Below the pieces are notes generated by a model. That model was not told the DNA's origin. It saw only the letters and a program-made list of their open reading frames with translations, and did no database searches. The translations under genes and the position numbers were made by a program. Of a DNA stretch of 64,000 nt, positions 53,528-62,798 are shown in pieces. Every line of letters begins with the position of its first letter. The stretch's first letter is position 1. This DNA is from Chloroflexota bacterium (GTDB lineage Bacteria > Chloroflexota > Anaerolineae > Anaerolineales > Anaerolineaceae): the NCBI GenBank assembly GCA_012517865.1, contig JAAYUC010000006.1, forward strand, positions 85,608-149,607, written 5' to 3'.

Positions 53528-53705
53528 CTTGTTTTCCTATAGCTGAGGAGAACCCGCGCTCAGAAACTCATCGGTTCATCACTATCTGGCCGCCAATTGA
53601 TTCGAGACGCCCCCACTTATTCCCCCTTGCAGGGTTGTTACCCGCTTCTCCGCGGCAGCCCCAATCAAACCCTCGAAGCAACAAACGACAAGCGGACACA
53701 GCCCC

Positions 53706-54755
53706 TCACGCCGCGGACTGACGCAGGCGCGCGCCTATTCCCGGGCGCTGCGGCAGGCTGATGAGCGCGTCGTCCCCAAAGCGCATCCCTTCAAACGGGT
53801 CATTGGCGACGAGCAGGCAGGCATCCAGGTCCAGCCAATCCGCCAGCCCGGCCAGATGAGCTGCGGCCGTCAGTCCGACAGCGGTTTCGATCATGCATCC
53901 CAGCATAATCTTCATCCCGGCCTTGCGCGCCTGTTTCATCAAATCCAAAGCGGGACCCAGTCCGCCCACTTTCATCAGCTTGATATTCACCCCGCGCACG
54001 CCTGCCCCGGCCAAACGGCGCAGGTCTTCCGGCTTTTGCAGCGATTCATCGGCGACCAAAGCAATGCGCGTTTTGGCCTGGATTTCCCCCATCGCCTCAA
54101 TTTCGCCCGCTCCCAGCGGCTGCTCCAACACCTCCAGATTCGCATTTTCAAGGTAGGGCAGATACTCCAGTGCCTGGGTCAGGCTCCAGCCGGCGTTGGC
54201 ATCCGCGAAGAGGCGCGCGTCCGGTCTGGCTGCGCGTACAGCTTCCAGCCGGGGCATATCCTCCTCGTCGCCAGCCACTTTTAGCTTTAAAATTGGAAAC
54301 CTGTCCAAACGCCGCGCTTCCGCGGCCATGCTCTCAGGGGTATCCACGGAGATGGTGAAACTGCTGGCCTTATTGACGGGCGCGGGAAGGTTGAGCGCCG
54401 CGTGCAGAGGCAGCCCGAGTTTGCGGCTGATGTAATCATGCAGCGCGATATCCACCGCGGCGCGGGCCGGACCCGGTCCGTCGGGATTGACCCAGTCAGA
54501 GATTTGTTCGAAGCGCTCCGGAAACGGTTCTGTCCGCAAAGCGGTCCGGTCCCAATAGGCCTGAAGTTCTATTTCGCGCACGGGATAGTACGGCGGAATG
54601 GTGCCTTCTCCCCAACCGGCGTCCTCGCGCAACCGAATCCAATGCGCGGTGCGTTCCTGGGTCGCGCCGTAGGAAAGGCGAAATGGCACCCGCAGCTGAA
54701 GCGTGAGGGACTGCCAGCTCAGACACGGAACGACTTGGGGGTCAGCAGGCTGCAC
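53706..54755 (-). CDS. Dipeptide epimerase (enolase superfamily, L-Ala-D/L-Glu epimerase type)
   Basis: 349 residues. The enolase-superfamily signatures are clear: KxK in LKLKVAG (acid/base Lys), metal ligands in DANAGW, LEQPL and ADESL, and a second Lys in NIKLMKVGG. It racemises the second residue of dipeptides such as L-Ala-D-Glu from peptidoglycan turnover. It follows the dipeptide ABC genes by 11 bp, so imported muropeptide-type dipeptides are the likely substrate. The start is GTG 54755 with AAAGG 7 nt upstream. Confidence 0.9.
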   Translation of the reverse strand: MQPADPQVVPCLSWQSLTLQLRVPFRLSYGATQERTAHWIRLREDAGWGEGTIPPYYPVREIELQAYWDRTALRTEPFPERFEQISDWVNPDGPGPARAAVDIALHDYISRKLGLPLHAALNLPAPVNKASSFTISVDTPESMAAEARRLDRFPILKLKVAGDEEDMPRLEAVRAARPDARLFADANAGWSLTQALEYLPYLENANLEVLEQPLGAGEIEAMGEIQAKTRIALVADESLQKPEDLRRLAGAGVRGVNIKLMKVGGLGPALDLMKQARKAGMKIMLGCMIETAVGLTAAAHLAGLADWLDLDACLLVANDPFEGMRFGDDALISLPQRPGIGARLRQSAA

Positions 54756-54766
54756 AGCGCGGCCTT

Positions 54767-55747
54767 TTACGCGAAGTGGCAGGCGACCCAGTGGTCGGGG
54801 CTGATTTCCCGGTATTCAGGGTCGTCCTGGAAGCATTTCTCGGCCGCCATCGGGCAGCGCGTGTTAAAGTTGCAGCCCTGGGGCGGGTTCAGCGGGCTGG
54901 GAATATCGCCTTTCAGGATAATCCTTTTACGGTTCCTGGCCTTATCCGGGTCAGGGATTGGCACGGCGGACATAAGCGCGCGGGTGTAAGGGTGCAGCGG
55001 ACGCAGGTAGATTTCATTCCGGTCGGCCAATTCCATCACTTTGCCCAGATACATCACCACCATGCGGCTGCTGATATGGCGCACCATGCTTAAATCGTGC
55101 GCCACAAAGATATACGTCAGCCCCAGTCTGTTCTGCAGTTCTTCCAGCAGATTGACCACCTGCGCCTGAATGCTCACATCCAGCGATGAAATTGGTTCAT
55201 CGCAAATTACCAGGTCTGGGTTAAGCGCCAGGGCGCGCGCGATGCCAATGCGCTGCCGCTGACCGCCCGAGAATTCATGCGGATAACGATTGACAAAATC
55301 TGGGTTCAGGCCGACCAGCTCCAGCAGTTCCTGGACGCGTTCCCGCTTTTCTTTCTGGGTCATCGTGGTATGAACATCCAACGGAGCGGCTATTATCGCG
55401 CCAACAGTCAGGCGCGGATTAAGCGACGCGTACGGGTCCTGAAAAATCATTTGCATGCGCCGGCGCATTTTCCGCAGGTCGTTTTCTTGCAGGCTGGCTA
55501 GGTCCACGCCGTCAAAGAGCACCTGCCCGGAAGTCGGACGGTAAAGCTGCAGAATGGTCCGCGCGACGGTGGTTTTTCCGCAGCCGGTTTCTCCGACCAA
55601 TCCCAAGGTTTCACCTTCCCGAACGTCAAAGCTTACGTCATCCACGGCTTTCACGTAGCGCCGTTGGCTGCTGAGGAACTGCCGCGAAACGGGAAAATAT
55701 TTCTTCAGATTCTTCACCTGAAGCAGTGTTTTCTGTTCAGGGCTCAC
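54767..55747 (-). CDS. dppF: Peptide ABC transporter ATP-binding protein, DppF/OppF type
   Basis: 326 residues: Walker [18 protein letters not shown]-loop, signature [15 protein letters not shown], Walker [13 protein letters not shown] and the H-loop. The C-terminal oligo_HPY extension ([15 protein letters not shown]) is typical of peptide transporters. The start is GTG, overlapping the dppD stop as GTGA. Confidence 0.95.
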   Translation of the reverse strand: MSPEQKTLLQVKNLKKYFPVSRQFLSSQRRYVKAVDDVSFDVREGETLGLVGETGCGKTTVARTILQLYRPTSGQVLFDGVDLASLQENDLRKMRRRMQMIFQDPYASLNPRLTVGAIIAAPLDVHTTMTQKEKRERVQELLELVGLNPDFVNRYPHEFSGGQRQRIGIARALALNPDLVICDEPISSLDVSIQAQVVNLLEELQNRLGLTYIFVAHDLSMVRHISSRMVVMYLGKVMELADRNEIYLRPLHPYTRALMSAVPIPDPDKARNRKRIILKGDIPSPLNPPQGCNFNTRCPMAAEKCFQDDPEYREISPDHWVACHFA

Positions 55748-56760
55748 AGCGCACCTCCAACGGCTTTGCGTAATTTTTCGGCGTCAATTTCCTGCCAGCG
55801 CCAGCACGCCACTGTGTGGCCGGGGCTGCCGGCTTCTTCCAAGACCGGCCTTTCCAGCCTGCAGCGTTCCGCCCGGAACGCGCAGCGCGCGAAGAACGGA
55901 CACCCTTGTGGGAGACCAATCAGGTCCGGAGGAAGACCCGGGATGGAAATCAGTTTGGTGCCCGGCGCTTCATCGATACTGGGCAGCGAGCCAAGCAAGC
56001 CAAGCGTATAGGGATGGCGGGTTTGGTGATAGATGTCGTGCACGCTGCCGCGTTCGATGATGAAGCCGGCATACATGACATTGATGTTTTTCGCCATTTC
56101 CGCCACTATTCCCAGGTCATGCGTAATCCACATGACGGCCATCCCCAATTCTTCCTGCAGCCGGATAACCAACTCAATAATCTGCGCCTGAATGGTGACA
56201 TCCAGCGCTGTGGTCGGCTCATCGGCGATGAGCAGTTTTGGTTCGCAGGAGAGCGCCATGGCAATCATCGCGCGCTGGCGCATGCCGCCCGAGAATTGGT
56301 GCGGGTAATTGTCCAGACGTTTGCGCGCTTCGGGAATGCCCACCAGATTAAGGAGTTCCAGCGCACGCTCGCGCGCCTGTTTTTTATTCATGCCTTTATG
56401 CAGCATCAGGGCTTCCGAAATCTGGAATCCCACGGTATAGACAGGATTGAGTGAAGACATCGGGTCCTGAAATACCATGGCGATTTCGCGCCCGCGCACC
56501 TGTCGGATTTCAGAATCATTCAATTTCAGCAAATCCCGGCCGGCAAACCAGACTTCCTGGGCTTCAATCTCTCCGGGCGGAATGGGAATGAGCCGGAGAA
56601 TGGAAAGCGCGTGCACGCTCTTGCCGCAGCCGCTCTCGCCAACAACACCCAGCACCTCCCCAACGTGCATATCATAAGAAATTCCGTTCACCGCGTGAAC
56701 AATGCCGTCCTGCGTGTGAAAACGGGTCTTCAAATCACTGATTCGCATTAATGGTTCCAC
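55744..56760 (-). CDS. dppD: Peptide ABC transporter ATP-binding protein, DppD/OppD type
   Basis: 338 residues: Walker [17 protein letters not shown], signature [15 protein letters not shown], Walker [13 protein letters not shown] and the C-terminal [14 protein letters not shown] cluster. Start is GTG 56760 ([11 protein letters not shown]), with GGAGG 7 nt upstream; the longer open frame runs back into the permease gene. Forms the ATPase pair with DppF. Confidence 0.95.
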   Translation of the reverse strand: MEPLMRISDLKTRFHTQDGIVHAVNGISYDMHVGEVLGVVGESGCGKSVHALSILRLIPIPPGEIEAQEVWFAGRDLLKLNDSEIRQVRGREIAMVFQDPMSSLNPVYTVGFQISEALMLHKGMNKKQARERALELLNLVGIPEARKRLDNYPHQFSGGMRQRAMIAMALSCEPKLLIADEPTTALDVTIQAQIIELVIRLQEELGMAVMWITHDLGIVAEMAKNINVMYAGFIIERGSVHDIYHQTRHPYTLGLLGSLPSIDEAPGTKLISIPGLPPDLIGLPQGCPFFARCAFRAERCRLERPVLEEAGSPGHTVACWRWQEIDAEKLRKAVGGAL

Positions 56761-56777
56761 AGCATCTCCTCCCCGTT

Positions 56778-58010
56778 TCACTTCGCGCGCATCTTCGGGT
56801 CCAGCGCGTCGCGTAGGCCGTCGCCCAGAAGATTGAAACCCAAAACGCTGAACACAATGGCCAGACCAGGGAAGAGCACTGCCCACCAGGCGCCACTGGA
56901 GAGAAACTTGTAGCTGTCGCCCAGCATCGCGCCCCATTCCGGCTCGGGCGGGATGGCGCCCAGCCCAAGGAAACCCAGCGCTGCGGCTGAAAGAATGGCT
57001 GAAGCCAGACCCATAGTAGCCTGGACGATAATTGGCGAGAGGATGTTAGGCAGCACGTGCTTAAAGAGAATGCGCCCATGCCCTTCACCCACGGATTGGG
57101 AAGCCAACACATATTCTTTTTGACTGACTGAAAGCACAGCGGAGCGCGCCAGGCGGGCATAAATCGGGATGCCCACCACGCCAATCGCAATCATGCCCTT
57201 CTCAAGCCCCGGACCAAGAAAGGCCACGATGGCAATCGCCAGAAGATAGCTGGGGAAGGAAAGGATAATGTCCATAATACGCATGGTGATGCTGGAAAAA
57301 GCCTTTCCGTTCACCGGTTTGGCCAACAAAATCCCAATCATCAGCCCGACAACCGCGCACACCAGCCCCACCAGCGGGGCGACCAATAAACCGCTGACAC
57401 CCCCCAGCAGCATTCCGGCCAGCGCGAACAGCAGACGCGTAAGCTTGAAATGGGCAAGCTTCTTTTCGAGGAGCACAGAAGCCGCGCCCAGGCCGCCAAA
57501 CAATAAAACCTGGAACCACTGCCGCGCAATCCAGGCCGGCAAAAGTCCCAAAGCCAGGCCCAGCCCGCTCATCAAAACCAGCTTTTCCTTAAAGTTCATA
57601 TCAAAGCTCTCAAAGAAACCGGCAAACAACCCTAAAAGGCAGCCGATAATCAAGGAGATGCCAACCGCGACCAAGCCTACGCGCAGTGAATTCCACCCAC
57701 CGTGAACCACGCGCGTAAAAATATCGCGGCCAAGTTTATCTGTTCCAAAAATGTGGATGGTGGGCTTTTCAGGAGTGCTGACAAGGTTAGGCGCGCGCAG
57801 CTTCGCGTTGTAATCCAGGTCCATCTTCGGGTCATAATTCCAGAAAAAATGGGCTCCCACAGCGGAAAGCAGAAACACCGCCACAATCACCAGCCCAAGC
57901 ATGGCTGTGCGGCTGGCCTTTAAGCGCCGCCAGGCATCCAGCCACAGCGAGCGGTGTTCCCGTACGGCAAAATCGGTCAGGACTTCAACTTCAGGCAGTT
58001 GCGTGCTCAT
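56778..58010 (-). CDS. dppC: Peptide ABC transporter permease, DppC type, with a large internal insertion
   Basis: 410 residues against the usual ~300. N-terminal OppC-like region (FGTDKLGRDIFTRVVHGG) and the C-terminal BPD_transp_1 core (MRIMDIILSFPSYLLAI, the EAA-like VLASQSVGEGHGRILFKHVLPN, ending GDGLRDALDPKMR) are normal. Between GLFAGFFESFDMN and MRIMDI lie about 105 additional residues (roughly 135-242) with two to three hydrophobic segments. AGGA precedes ATG 58010; TTG 58016 is open too. Confidence 0.92.
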   Translation of the reverse strand: MSTQLPEVEVLTDFAVREHRSLWLDAWRRLKASRTAMLGLVIVAVFLLSAVGAHFFWNYDPKMDLDYNAKLRAPNLVSTPEKPTIHIFGTDKLGRDIFTRVVHGGWNSLRVGLVAVGISLIIGCLLGLFAGFFESFDMNFKEKLVLMSGLGLALGLLPAWIARQWFQVLLFGGLGAASVLLEKKLAHFKLTRLLFALAGMLLGGVSGLLVAPLVGLVCAVVGLMIGILLAKPVNGKAFSSITMRIMDIILSFPSYLLAIAIVAFLGPGLEKGMIAIGVVGIPIYARLARSAVLSVSQKEYVLASQSVGEGHGRILFKHVLPNILSPIIVQATMGLASAILSAAALGFLGLGAIPPEPEWGAMLGDSYKFLSSGAWWAVLFPGLAIVFSVLGFNLLGDGLRDALDPKMRAK

Positions 58011-58018
58011 CTTCAATC

Positions 58019-59071
58019 CTAATCGTAACTAATGCGCGGGTCCAGGAGCGCATAAGAAATGTCTACCAATAAATTGACTAAAAGGAAAATAATGGCAATC
58101 AAAAGCGTAACCCCCTGGACGATGGGGTAATCGCGACCCAGAATGGAATCGTAGACCCATTTGCCAATTCCGGGCCAGGAAAAAATTGTTTCTGTCAGAA
58201 CGGCGCCGGCGAGCAGAGAACCGGCCTGGATTCCGATGATGGTAATGACCGGCAAAAACGCATTCTTCAGCGCGTGCCGGTAGAGTACCACGCGTTCAGA
58301 CAGTCCTTTGGCGGACGCGGTGCGGATATAGTCTTCCTGCAGCACGTCCAGCATGCTGGAGCGCGTCATTCTGGTAATAATCGCGGTGGGTATCGTCGCC
58401 AGAGCGACGGCAGGCATGATGATGTGCTTTAGCGCGTCCCAAAAGCCGGCAAAGTTGCCGGTCAGCAGGCTGTCCAGCAGCAGCAGGTTTGTGACAGGCG
58501 TAATGCTGACCCCCGGACTGAGCCGACTGCCGGAAGGCAGCCACTTTAGAAAGACCGAGAACAGCATAATCTCCATAATACCCAGCCAGAAAATGGGAAT
58601 AGACACCCCCAGCAGGGAACCAATCATCGTCGTCCCATCCAGCCAGGAATTGCGCCGGGACGCGCTGGCAATTCCGATAGGAATGCCAACCAGGAGCGCG
58701 ATAAACATGGACAGCAAAGCCAGCTCCAGAGTGGCGGGGAAGCGCTCCTTTAGCGTCTGGGCGACTGGAATGCGGCGGTGAATAGAATCTCCAAGGTCGA
58801 AGCGCAGCAGACGGCTGAAATACCGCACATATTGGCTGTCAAAGAAACCGGGCAGGTCGCCTTCCACCAGAGCGTCGCGGTCCAGAAAAGCGGGGCGGTT
58901 CAGCCCGAATTGCTCGCGTATTCTGGCGACATTTTCTTCGGTGGCATGTTCTCCGAGCATCGCCACAGCCGGGTCCCCCGGGATTAAGCGCTGGAAAAGA
59001 AAAATCACCAGGGTAACGCCAATTAAGGTTGGGATAACAGAAATCAATCTTCGCAGGATATACTTTGCCAA
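58019..59071 (-). CDS. dppB: Peptide ABC transporter permease, DppB type
   Basis: 350 residues with six transmembrane segments and the EAA loop YIRTASAKGLSERVVLYRHALKNAF (residues around 245-270, given in part). MAKYILRRLISVIPTLIGV is the usual start and LDPRISYD the usual end. The start codon is TTG with GAGG 5 nt upstream. A stable hairpin lies in the gap before it. Confidence 0.93.
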   Translation of the reverse strand: MAKYILRRLISVIPTLIGVTLVIFLFQRLIPGDPAVAMLGEHATEENVARIREQFGLNRPAFLDRDALVEGDLPGFFDSQYVRYFSRLLRFDLGDSIHRRIPVAQTLKERFPATLELALLSMFIALLVGIPIGIASASRRNSWLDGTTMIGSLLGVSIPIFWLGIMEIMLFSVFLKWLPSGSRLSPGVSITPVTNLLLLDSLLTGNFAGFWDALKHIIMPAVALATIPTAIITRMTRSSMLDVLQEDYIRTASAKGLSERVVLYRHALKNAFLPVITIIGIQAGSLLAGAVLTETIFSWPGIGKWVYDSILGRDYPIVQGVTLLIAIIFLLVNLLVDISYALLDPRISYD

Positions 59072-59097
59072 GCTAACCTCGCGTGTGCTTATTGAAT

Positions 59098-59121
59098 GGG
59101 GGCGGTCTGAGAACCGCCCCC
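59098..59121 (-). promoter_or_regulatory. Hairpin between the binding-protein gene and dppB
   Basis: GGGGGCGGT (59098-59106) pairs with ACCGCCCCC (59113-59121). It is very GC-rich and not followed by a T-tract, so it probably protects the 3' end of the upstream cistron or slows polymerase rather than stopping it. It would allow more binding protein than permease. Confidence 0.6.
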
Positions 59122-59164
59122 CATCGCTGCCTTAAAGGCGGGCAAAAACAACTGCCGTTAAGGT

Positions 59165-60853
59165 TTAGTCGCTGAAATACACGTACTCAAAGTTTTCGGC
59201 GCCCACCGGCTGGGTAATGTAACCCTTCACCTTGGCGGAAAGAATCAGAGGCGTGTTGTTGTGACCCAGCCAAATGCGCATCACTTCGTCGTGCATGATT
59301 TGCTCAGCCTGAGAATACAGCTTGGCACGCTCAGCGGGATCAGGCAGGGTAACAGCTTTCTGGAGCAGAGCGGCCAGTTCCGCGTTCTGGTACCAGCCCT
59401 CACGCTTAATCGGCTGAGTGCCGCTGCCAAAGAAGTAACCGGTAAAGTTGTCCGGGTCGCCGTTATCACCGCCCCAACCGAGCAGGTACAGGCCCATCAG
59501 CAAGCCGTTGCGGCGGGAACCCAAATAGGTCGGCCAGTCGCCTTCCAGATAGAGTTCCACCTTAAAGCCGGCCGCCGTCAGGTTCGCGGCAATTCCTTCA
59601 CCAACTTCCTTGGCTGCCGGGAAGTAGAAGCGGGTCACGGGCATGTAATAGAGGCGCAGCGGGATAACCTGACCTGCCTTGTAGACCACATTCCCATCCG
59701 CGTCCGTCACATCTTCAGCGATGGTAACCTCGCTGAGGCCGTTCGGGAAACCTGCCTCGGCAAGTAGTGATTTGGAGAGTTCGGGGTCGTACTTCCAGTC
59801 TTCAATTTTGTCGTTGTAACCGAGCAGGCCGGGAGGCAGCAGGTTTTTGGCAACGGTGCCGTATTTGCCAAAGAAGTTCTTAATCAGGCCTTCTTTGTCA
59901 ATGGCGTGGGCGACAGCCTCACGCACGCGGATATCCTGGAATTCCTTAATCTTGAAGTTGAACGCCAGGTAGCTGGTGTTCAGGCCGGGGCGGGTGATAA
60001 CCTGCAGTTTCGGGTCGTTTTCCGCGGTGGCAAGGTCTTCCACAACAGCCTGCTCCAACGCGTCGATATCGCCAGCCTGCAGAGCCAGGAAGCGGGCGGA
60101 ATCATCCGGAATCACGCGGATGATAACGTTTTTCACTTTGGGTTTTTCGCCCCAGTAATCCTCATTGGCAACCAGTTTGATTTCGGTGCCCTCTTCCCAG
60201 GAGACGAATTTATAGGGTCCCGTGCCAACGCAGCCGCCGGTTGGGGTTCCATAGGCTTCGCCTGCCTTCTGAATGGCAGTCGGGCTGGAAATCGCGAACA
60301 TGTCCATGGCCAGGTTCGCCAGGAAGGGAGCCATAGGACTGCTCAGCACAAACTGGATGTTGTAATCGTCAATTTTCTTGACTTCAGTGATGATGCTGGC
60401 ATCATCGAAACCGCCCCACATGGCCTCGTAATACTCAAAGACCTGGCTGGCAAAGTGATAGGGATGGGTCGTGAAGCGCCAGCGCTCAAAGTTGAAAATG
60501 ACCGCGTCCGCGTTGAAATCGGTTCCGTCATGGAATTTGACGCCTTCGCGCAGTTTGCAGCTCCAGACAGTCGCGTCTTCGTTGGCCTTGCATTCCGCCA
60601 GCGCAGGAACCGGAGTGGTAGAACCCTTGTCAAACATGTAGAGGGAATCCAATATCTGGCCTGTCACGCGGAATGATTCGCCGTCGGTAACAATGCTGGG
60701 GTCCAGCTGGACTGAGTCAGCACCGCGGCCAAAGATGAAGGTGTCTTTGGTGGTGGTCGCCGGGGCTTCGCCGCCAGTCTTCGCGCAGGCTGCCAAAAGC
60801 ATGCTCAAGACAATCAGAAGCCCAAATCCGGTAAAGACGGTCTTTCGTTTCAT
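59165..60853 (-). CDS. Peptide ABC transporter substrate-binding lipoprotein (family 5)
   Basis: 562 residues. Signal peptide with lipobox LLAACAK; the mature protein is anchored at the outside of the membrane. SBP_bac_5 features are FIFGRGADSVQLDPSIVTDGES, the signature-like KLREGVKFHDGTDFNADAVIF and GLYLLGWGGDNGDPDNFTGYF. Binds di- or oligopeptides for DppBCDF. GAGGAG is about 10 nt before the ATG. First gene of the five-gene transporter plus epimerase operon. Confidence 0.94.
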   Translation of the reverse strand: MKRKTVFTGFGLLIVLSMLLAACAKTGGEAPATTTKDTFIFGRGADSVQLDPSIVTDGESFRVTGQILDSLYMFDKGSTTPVPALAECKANEDATVWSCKLREGVKFHDGTDFNADAVIFNFERWRFTTHPYHFASQVFEYYEAMWGGFDDASIITEVKKIDDYNIQFVLSSPMAPFLANLAMDMFAISSPTAIQKAGEAYGTPTGGCVGTGPYKFVSWEEGTEIKLVANEDYWGEKPKVKNVIIRVIPDDSARFLALQAGDIDALEQAVVEDLATAENDPKLQVITRPGLNTSYLAFNFKIKEFQDIRVREAVAHAIDKEGLIKNFFGKYGTVAKNLLPPGLLGYNDKIEDWKYDPELSKSLLAEAGFPNGLSEVTIAEDVTDADGNVVYKAGQVIPLRLYYMPVTRFYFPAAKEVGEGIAANLTAAGFKVELYLEGDWPTYLGSRRNGLLMGLYLLGWGGDNGDPDNFTGYFFGSGTQPIKREGWYQNAELAALLQKAVTLPDPAERAKLYSQAEQIMHDEVMRIWLGHNNTPLILSAKVKGYITQPVGAENFEYVYFSD

Positions 60854-61069
60854 TTCTCTTTCTCCTCTTTGTGAATTTTCTACGTAAAAACTTATGGGTC
60901 AAGAACCGGATTTGTCATCATGTACAGGGGACCTCCGTTTCAAAAAAAAGAAGGGAACAATACTTTATTTTACCCGAAAACTCATTATGTCAAGAGGAAA
61001 TTACGAATAACGCATTATTCTGAAACTACATTTCAAATTCGTGCTGATGTGAGGACAGAAAAAAAGAAC

Positions 61070-61102
61070 AAAAAACACCCCACACGCCCTGGTGTGAGGT
61101 GT
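61070..61102 (-). terminator. Intrinsic terminator of tRNA-Val
   Basis: An 11-bp stem (61102-61092 with 61085-61075, one G-U) on the minus strand followed by T6. It begins 4 nt after the tRNA. Confidence 0.9.
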
Positions 61103-61105
61103 TCA

Positions 61106-61179
61106 TGGGTGGTATAGGACTCGAACCTACGACCTTTGCGATGTCAACGCAACGCTCTAACCAACTGAGCTAACCGCCC
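61106..61179 (-). tRNA. tRNA-Val (GAC)
   Basis: 74 nt cloverleaf: D stem GCTC/GAGC, anticodon stem TTGCG/CGCAA with loop TTGACAT (anticodon GAC), T arm GTAGG-TTCGAGT-CCTAT. The acceptor GGGCGGT against ACCACCC has a C-A mismatch at position 4-69. CCA is not encoded. Confidence 0.92.
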
Positions 61180-61190
61180 GTGAGGAATGC

Positions 61191-61219
61191 ATTATAGCGT
61201 TATCCCGCTTTTTCTGCAA
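61191..61219 (-). promoter_or_regulatory. Promoter of tRNA-Val
   Basis: Minus-strand TTGCAG (61219-61214) and consensus TATAAT (61196-61191) with a 17-bp spacer, 11 nt before the tRNA 5' end. Confidence 0.75.
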
Positions 61220-61339
61220 GACCTAATCCACTAAATTTTTCCCCTAAACAAAGGGCAAAGTTTTTATTGGACGGATGAAATCCAGATATCCAGCAAACGC
61301 CGCTGCTCTGTTTCTCTGCCGCAACCAACAACATAGCAG

Positions 61340-61386
61340 AAAAAACACCTCATCCAAAGGAATCTGGCATTCCCCCGGATGAGGCG
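61340..61386 (-). terminator. Intrinsic terminator of serC
   Basis: CCTCATCC and GGATGAGG form the stem (61384-61377 with 61355-61348) on the minus strand, with T6 at 61345-61340. Confidence 0.8.
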
Positions 61387-61423
61387 CTGTTCATTTTCGC
61401 AGAAAACTGCCCGGCGGTGCTGT

Positions 61424-62518
61424 CTACTTCAGATGTTCCTCTTCGAACTTCTGCAGGAACTTCACCAACGCGTCCACGCCCTCTTTCGGCATGGCGTTGT
61501 AAATCGAAGCGCGCAGCCCGCCCACGCTCTTATGGCCTTTCAGGTTGTCAAAGCCGGCCTCCAAAGAGGCTTTCACGACCGCCGCGTCCAGTTCTTTATC
61601 GCCGGTGGAGAAGGGAACATTCATCAGGGAGCGGTCTTTCTTTTCAACTGTTCCGTGGAACATTTCGCTTCTGTCCAGGAAGTCATACAGCGGGGCTGCT
61701 TTTTCCTCGTTCAGCTTTTGCATCGCTTCCAGCCCGCCCAGCCGCTTGAGATACTTGAATACCTTGCCGCACACGTAAATCGCCCAGCAGTTAGGGGTGT
61801 TGTACAGGCTGTCGTTATCGGCGTGGGTGTCGTAGCGCAGATAGGTTGGCACTTTTGGGTCCATATCCTCGCGGCGGATGAGGTCCTCACGGATGATGAC
61901 AATCGCAAGGCCGGCAGGCCCGACGTTCTTCTGGACCCCGGCCCAAATCAGGCCGTATTTGCTCACGTTGCAGGGCTTGGAAAGGAACATCGAGCTTTGG
62001 TCTGAGACCAAAGGTTTGCCCTGTGTATCCGGCAGGGTGTGCCAGGTTGTGCCGTTAATCGTTTCGTTCTCACAGATATATACATAATCCGCGTCCGGCG
62101 AAACGGACACATGCGTCATATCCGGAATATAACAAAAATTCCTGTCTTCGCTGCTGGCGATAATGTTTACCTTGCCGAACTTTTTGGCTTCCGAAATTGC
62201 CTTCTTGGACCAGGCCCCGGTATAGACGTAATCCGCCGCGCCATTCTTCATGAGGTTCATTGGAACCATGGCGAATTGGAGCGTCCCTCCACCCTGAATA
62301 AACAGGACTTTATAGTTTTCCGGGATATTCATCAATTCCCGCAGGTCTTTTTCCGCTTCGTGCAAGATGTCTTCAAAGACTTTGCTGCGGTGGCTCATTT
62401 CCATCACGCTCATTCCCGAACCCTGGTAGTTGAGAAGCTCAATCTGAACCTCTTCCAGGACTTCTTCGGGAAGCATGCTTGGGCCGGCAGAAAAATTGTA
62501 TACGCGTCCGTATTTCAT
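61424..62518 (-). CDS. serC: Phosphoserine aminotransferase
   Basis: 364 residues of the SerC type of class V aminotransferase: VYNFSAGPSMLPEEVLEE at the start, IQGGGTLQFAMVPMNL, and the PLP Lys in GVQKNVGPAGLAIV. It makes phosphoserine in serine synthesis. I use ATG 62518 (AAGGAGAG about 9 nt upstream). An in-frame ATG 21 codons earlier has AAAGGT and would add MSKPIGAQNNAVRISKGEIF, which other SerC proteins lack. A minus-strand TATACT lies at 62587-62582. Confidence 0.95.
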   Translation of the reverse strand: MKYGRVYNFSAGPSMLPEEVLEEVQIELLNYQGSGMSVMEMSHRSKVFEDILHEAEKDLRELMNIPENYKVLFIQGGGTLQFAMVPMNLMKNGAADYVYTGAWSKKAISEAKKFGKVNIIASSEDRNFCYIPDMTHVSVSPDADYVYICENETINGTTWHTLPDTQGKPLVSDQSSMFLSKPCNVSKYGLIWAGVQKNVGPAGLAIVIIREDLIRREDMDPKVPTYLRYDTHADNDSLYNTPNCWAIYVCGKVFKYLKRLGGLEAMQKLNEEKAAPLYDFLDRSEMFHGTVEKKDRSLMNVPFSTGDKELDAAVVKASLEAGFDNLKGHKSVGGLRASIYNAMPKEGVDALVKFLQKFEEEHLK

Positions 62519-62798
62519 CTTAAAAATCTCTCCTTTTGATATGCGTACAGCGTTGTTTTGTGCGCCAATCGGCTTACTCATAGTATAACCTTTCGAAGCG
62601 ATTTTGTGGCCTTTTGGCCCATCCGCTCCCCGCCAAATGCTGACCGCTGCGTTTGATTTGAATGCAGCGTACCTTTGAACACGCGCCGAAGGCCGCCCCG
62701 CCGCGAGCGGTTTTCGGCACAGAACGCAGGTTTTGCTGCCCCGAGCGGCCGGCGAGAATTTTCTTTCCCACATTCTCAGCGGCGGGTACAATTAAGCC

